A stretch of 16,003 bases of DNA, taken from the NCBI GenBank assembly GCA_024278215.1, contig JAJRTR010000050.1, positions 1 to 16,003 of the forward strand, written 5' to 3'. The notes beneath the pieces are model-generated. The model was not told the DNA's origin and did not search any database. It was given only the letters and a program-made list of their open reading frames with translations. Shown here in pieces: positions 13,501-16,003 of this stretch. Each line of letters starts with the position of its first letter. The stretch's first letter is position 1. Source of the DNA: a bacterium (GTDB lineage Bacteria > UBP15 > UBA6099 > JAJRTR01). The position numbers and the translations under genes are program-made.

Positions 13501-16003
13501 TCACCGCGACATGCAGTTTCACAGATGGAACCAACACCACGCAGACGGACTGCTCGAGCGATGTCCAGTGGTATTCGACGAACCCGGACGCTGGAACTAT
13601 CACACTTACAGGCGGCGCGTTCACCGCCGTCGCGGCAGGCACGACGATTGTTACGGCACAGCGCGGCACAGTCTCCAGCTCGGAACTCGATATCGCAGTC
13701 TACGATCCGGCAAATATATTCCTCGACAGCGGGCAGCGAATTTATTACACGAAAGACCACCAGTCGGCTTCCGTATCCGGCGACTTCGACGGCGATGGCT
13801 ACATGGATATGATGTCGTCCAACTCCGGTTACGGACGCGCATATCTCAACAACGGCAGCGGAACGCTAGCGCATGACGGCACATCGAACGCCTGCTCCGT
13901 GTCGGAAGGGTTCTCCGCGCTCGACGCGGCCGACTTCGACGGCGACGGCGACCTGGATGTCGTATGCCTGTGGGACTCAGGCGGCTACGGGTCCGGCATA
14001 CTCGGCAACAACGGCGATACGAGCGACTGGATCGGCGGTCTCGGCGGCTACGCCAACGGTGTGCAGGCGACGTCGATAGTTGCCGCCGACTTCAACATGG
14101 ACGGCAGGCCCGACTGGGCTGTGGGCAATCCGGACGGTGGTAATGAAGTGCTGTTTGTCAACAGTGACGGCACGTCCACATCCTCGGGACAATCGCTCGG
14201 CTCATACAACACCGGCTGGCTCGCCGCGGGCGACGTAGACGGCGACGGCGACAACGACCTCGTCGAAGGCATCGCCAATGGCGGCAACCGCGTGTGGATA
14301 AACAACGGCAGCGGCTCGTTCACCGACAGCGGCCAGTCGCTCGGCAGCGGCATGACTATGTTCGTGCTACTGTCCGACTTCGACGGCGACGGCGACCTCG
14401 ACATGTTCGACGGCACAGGTAGTTACGAGGGCGACCCCGCCGAGGCCGACACGATATGGCTCAACGACGGCAGCGGAACCTTCACCGCGGGCAGCCAGTC
14501 TTTCACAGCTACCCTGACTTCCTCCGCGGCGGCTGTGGATGTCGATAACGACGGCGATTACGACCTCATTGTCGGCGTCGCAAAAGGCGGCGGCGACATT
14601 CTCTATCTCAACGACGGCAGCGCGAACTTCACCGACAGCGGCCAGTCGTTCGATCCGTCATACACGAACAGCATCGGAATCGGCGACTTCAACGGCGACA
14701 ACGACGTTGACTTCGCCGCCGCCGCGCTCTCCGGGATTGTTGTATACTATGGAGGAAACGGCGGGGTGCCCGCCAACACGCCGCCGCAGGCACCGTCTTC
14801 ACTTTCCGCTTCCGCCTCCGACGAAGATGGCGACGAGCTTTATAACGACGTCACCCTCACCTGGAACTCAGGCTCAGACTACGAAACACCGGACGCGCTA
14901 CTAACTTACAATCTGAACATATACAGGTCCGACGGCTTCACTATCAGTTCGACAAATCACAGGTTCGGTCCAGGCCTCATGGGACACTCGATGACTGTTT
15001 CTTTGAAAAACCTTCCGGATGGCTATTACTCCTGGCGTGTGCAGACGGTCGATTCGGCATATAAAACATCGGAATGGTCTGTGCCCTCGAACTTCACAAC
15101 CGGCATGATATTAGTCGAAAAAACCGGGCAGTTCAGCAGCAGCGATACTGGCGCGTCGCTCGCCGCCGACCTCGACGCGGACGGCGACGTCGACGTGATC
15201 GAGGCCCGCGACGCTACCGGCGGCGGACTGAATGTCGTGTGGACAAACGACGGCTCCGGCTCTTTCTCCGAATACTCTTCATTCGGTTCGGCGGACACCG
15301 GCGCGCTCGTCGCGGCGGACATAGACGGCGACGGCGACCCCGCCGCCGTCGAAGCCGCAAACGGAGACGGCACAATCTGGCTGAATAACGGCTCCGGCAC
15401 CTTCACCGACAGCGGCGAGGACATTGGAAGTTACGCCAACGACATCATATTATTCGACGCGGACAACGACGGCGACCTGGACCTGCTCACTGTCAACTCC
15501 GGCTCGGAATCTTTGCTTTACAGAAACGACGGCACCGGCGCTTTCAGTGTTTTCGCGTCTCTCGGCTCACACAGCGCTTATGCCGCGGACGCCGCGGACG
15601 TGACCGGCGACGGCCTGACCGATGTGGCGTTAGCCGCAGGCACTGAAGGTATGTTGCTTTATGGAAACGGCGGCGACGGCTCATTCTCTCTTATCGACGA
15701 TTACTCGGGCGGCGGTGCCGACATCAATAATGTAGTCATTGCCGATATTACCGGCGACGGATATTCGGATTACATTATTTCCGACGAAGATGATTACGTG
15801 AGAGAACTCACGGGTAAAGGCTATGTAACAAGCTTCCCCTGGTATTCGACAGCTTACGGGATTTCGCCTACAACTACTGTTGCCAGGCACATTGCAACGG
15901 TGGACATCGATGTTGACGGCGACACGGACATCGTAGTCTTCAACTACAACCAGTCGCTGCAGGTGTTGCTGTTCGACCATTACGACTCCGGAACATCGTA
16001 TCC
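10545..16003 (+). CDS. Very large secreted dockerin / FG-GAP repeat surface protein (3' end beyond the window)
   Basis: I read one frame open from the ATG at 10545 to the window edge: 1819 codons and no stop. A signal peptide (1-25, cleavage after VNA) leads into a domain with two GW-LI motifs (28-185), then a type I dockerin (192-251) with two calcium loops DADGNSLVDASD and DTDGNGIIDASD. Then come a cadherin-like/Big_9 domain (257-347), an Fn3-like domain (348-462), three carboxypeptidase-regulatory-like domains (506-780), two IPT/TIG domains (782-962) and a Big_2 domain (963-1055). Seven FG-GAP repeats (1070-1407), an Fn3-like domain (1411-1523) and at least six more FG-GAP repeats follow. 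AGGGA (10534-10538) precedes the ATG, 91 bases after the cohesin-like gene. The role is probably adhesion or matrix assembly at the cell surface. No catalytic domain was seen. Confidence 0.93.
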   Translation, partial: MKRKYCLITTIMLFATILFVRTVNADESGWRLISIPCYTAAGGAGALLSPVPEYVYEIDGTSSYALAGEDISPGKAYWMYFDSEPQPQAGCMTISYSSVDVRLDPGWNLIGNPFIYDVPLTGEWDNVYEYDFTTEKYKKVSVLKPWHGYFIKAPASCATGCTFTIANPAPGSMAGRADEPHLARVVACPASGDADGNSLVDASDLFAISQNYGTLVTSSTSLSISRADTDGNGIIDASDLFAISRNYGDTCEAGMTNAIPAAVTQNVTTSQDTALDITLSGSDADGDTLSYAIVSNPLHGTLTTTSIPAVTYTPESGYYGQDSFTFKVNDGTADSLSAAVTITIDQSSVPSVPEVTGIEVIPDPNRRFSSLLVSWDPPSDTSVNAFDIYCNGSLVNTCPEQLQCFSGMDCDPNIVYTYYINIPNVSGAPADPSSFSCDVQIQAFTIDSTNLIAAQSQLTAAVAASTFAHTADSPYAGGTTKKEGTPEDCSGVRNSQRSANAGGSTVVLPNARIEAWRKESSSESPNGTLVATVYSNDQGYYEFSSLDPGYYNFIAFHDNGTTQTDDDVYSMLESINIQPSPFNEGGFNDLGDMKLEETGSIYGKIKLALDATGGNLLATPDDTYMGIDVYIPGTSFTAKTNRSGEFYILYLPPATYSIVAVADNYALAQRDDIKVESKQITTVTPDLVLLSSIGSVVGTATFADSSNDGDASVALQKDDDTSVVKTVSTLTDGTFTFTGLATGTYTLTINRYGWQAYTQTSVNVLSNTTTDLGTIGPIARIPGPSISTISPTSGDNDSATTITITGSEFATGTLFYIEKGLLEAQLESITYVSETEMTASVPAGYDWGIYDIKAVNPDTQSVTLSEVFSVTLPAPTVTSISPAEMDNSVAEEATITGTGFVDGASVRIGTTLTSNTTVGNGGASITTTIPAGITAGVYSVEVTNPDSAARSATLSTAFTSKALFLIEPSPYTEGTLSLAKSATMTFTATCSFTDGTNTTQTDCSSDVQWYSTNPDAGTITLTGGAFTAVAAGTTIVTAQRGTVSSSELDIAVYDPANIFLDSGQRIYYTKDHQSASVSGDFDGDGYMDMMSSNSGYGRAYLNNGSGTLAHDGTSNACSVSEGFSALDAADFDGDGDLDVVCLWDSGGYGSGILGNNGDTSDWIGGLGGYANGVQATSIVAADFNMDGRPDWAVGNPDGGNEVLFVNSDGTSTSSGQSLGSYNTGWLAAGDVDGDGDNDLVEGIANGGNRVWINNGSGSFTDSGQSLGSGMTMFVLLSDFDGDGDLDMFDGTGSYEGDPAEADTIWLNDGSGTFTAGSQSFTATLTSSAAAVDVDNDGDYDLIVGVAKGGGDILYLNDGSANFTDSGQSFDPSYTNSIGIGDFNGDNDVDFAAAALSGIVVYYGGNGGVPANTPPQAPSSLSASASDEDGDELYNDVTLTWNSGSDYETPDALLTYNLNIYRSDGFTISSTNHRFGPGLMGHSMTVSLKNLPDGYYSWRVQTVDSAYKTSEWSVPSNFTTGMILVEKTGQFSSSDTGASLAADLDADGDVDVIEARDATGGGLNVVWTNDGSGSFSEYSSFGSADTGALVAADIDGDGDPAAVEAANGDGTIWLNNGSGTFTDSGEDIGSYANDIILFDADNDGDLDLLTVNSGSESLLYRNDGTGAFSVFASLGSHSAYAADAADVTGDGLTDVALAAGTEGMLLYGNGGDGSFSLIDDYSGGGADINNVVIADITGDGYSDYIISDEDDYVRELTGKGYVTSFPWYSTAYGISPTTTVARHIATVDIDVDGDTDIVVFNYNQSLQVLLFDHYDSGTSY
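11145..11275 (+). repeat. Near-identical DNA duplication of the two dockerin calcium repeats
   Basis: The 26 bases at 11145-11170 and at 11250-11275 match at 24 positions and encode DASDLFAIS twice, offset by 105 bases (35 codons). Only synonymous differences are seen in this core. Both halves keep Ala-Ser at the positions that usually set cohesin specificity, so the dockerin is internally symmetric. Confidence 0.85.
13782..14760 (+). repeat. First FG-GAP/VCBS block, seven repeats
   Basis: Calcium-loop motifs of the type DFDGDGDLD begin at 13782, 13932, 14088, 14232, 14376, 14538 and 14685, spaced 144-162 bases (48-54 residues). Each is followed by a hydrophobic strand and, in most repeats, a LNNGSGTF- or NDGSGTF-like turn. 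Seven repeats match a complete seven-bladed integrin-type propeller. Repeats 3 and 7 have altered loops (DFNMDGRPD, DFNGDNDVD). Confidence 0.9.
15168..16003 (+). repeat. Second FG-GAP/VCBS block, at least six repeats
   Basis: Calcium-loop motifs begin at 15168, 15318, 15456, 15597, 15744 and 15903, spaced 138-159 bases. The block follows an Fn3-like domain and is cut by the window edge within its sixth repeat. A seventh repeat just outside would complete a second propeller. Repeat 9 overall has lost its last acidic positions (DIDGDGDPA). Confidence 0.88.

Noticed and set aside
13782-16003. CRISPR-like or satellite array
   Set aside because: The periodic similarity comes from protein-coding FG-GAP repeats with varied DNA. 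There are no identical short repeats with unique spacers.

Overview
All genes in this window lie on the + strand. It suits a Gram-negative bacterium that is not an alpha-, beta- or gammaproteobacterium. The SRP RNA is the long form with an Alu domain, whereas those three classes normally carry the short 4.5S form. The secreted proteins combine lipoprotein, PEGA, FecR/TPR, CHASE2-cyclase, dockerin and FG-GAP modules. That mix is familiar from deltaproteobacterial-type or PVC-type uncultured lineages, but I cannot assign the phylum from sequence alone.

Region 1 (1-613): a hairpin-rich non-coding stretch (1-190), a near-consensus sigma70 promoter (213-241) and the SRP RNA gene ffs (343-613). Region 2 (663-4164): the conserved housekeeping run dnaX-ybaB-recR, followed by a NYN-domain protein. 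dnaX carries an in-frame A8 run where a -1 slip would give a gamma-like short product.

Region 3 (4250-7967): a signalling pair. A secreted FecR-domain/TPR protein has its own promoter and a following terminator-like hairpin. Next comes a CHASE2-type class III nucleotide cyclase whose reading frame is broken by one base inside a transmembrane helix. A 61-bp palindromic insert with perfect 13-bp inverted ends and flanking 6-bp direct repeats sits just before the cyclase.

Region 4 (8023-16003): three closely spaced genes for exported proteins. They encode a lipoprotein with a PEGA domain, Ig-like domains and a cohesin-like C-terminal domain; a small secreted protein that is essentially one cohesin-like domain; and a very large secreted protein (at least 1819 residues, running off the window) with a type I dockerin near its N-terminus, many beta-sandwich modules and 13 visible FG-GAP/VCBS calcium-loop repeats. 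My reading is a non-cellulosomal cohesin-dockerin surface-display system, possibly linked to cyclic-nucleotide signalling by the adjacent FecR-CHASE2 pair. The dockerin and the FG-GAP repeats are clear in the sequence. The cohesin assignment is a pattern-level call, and the functional link is inference.
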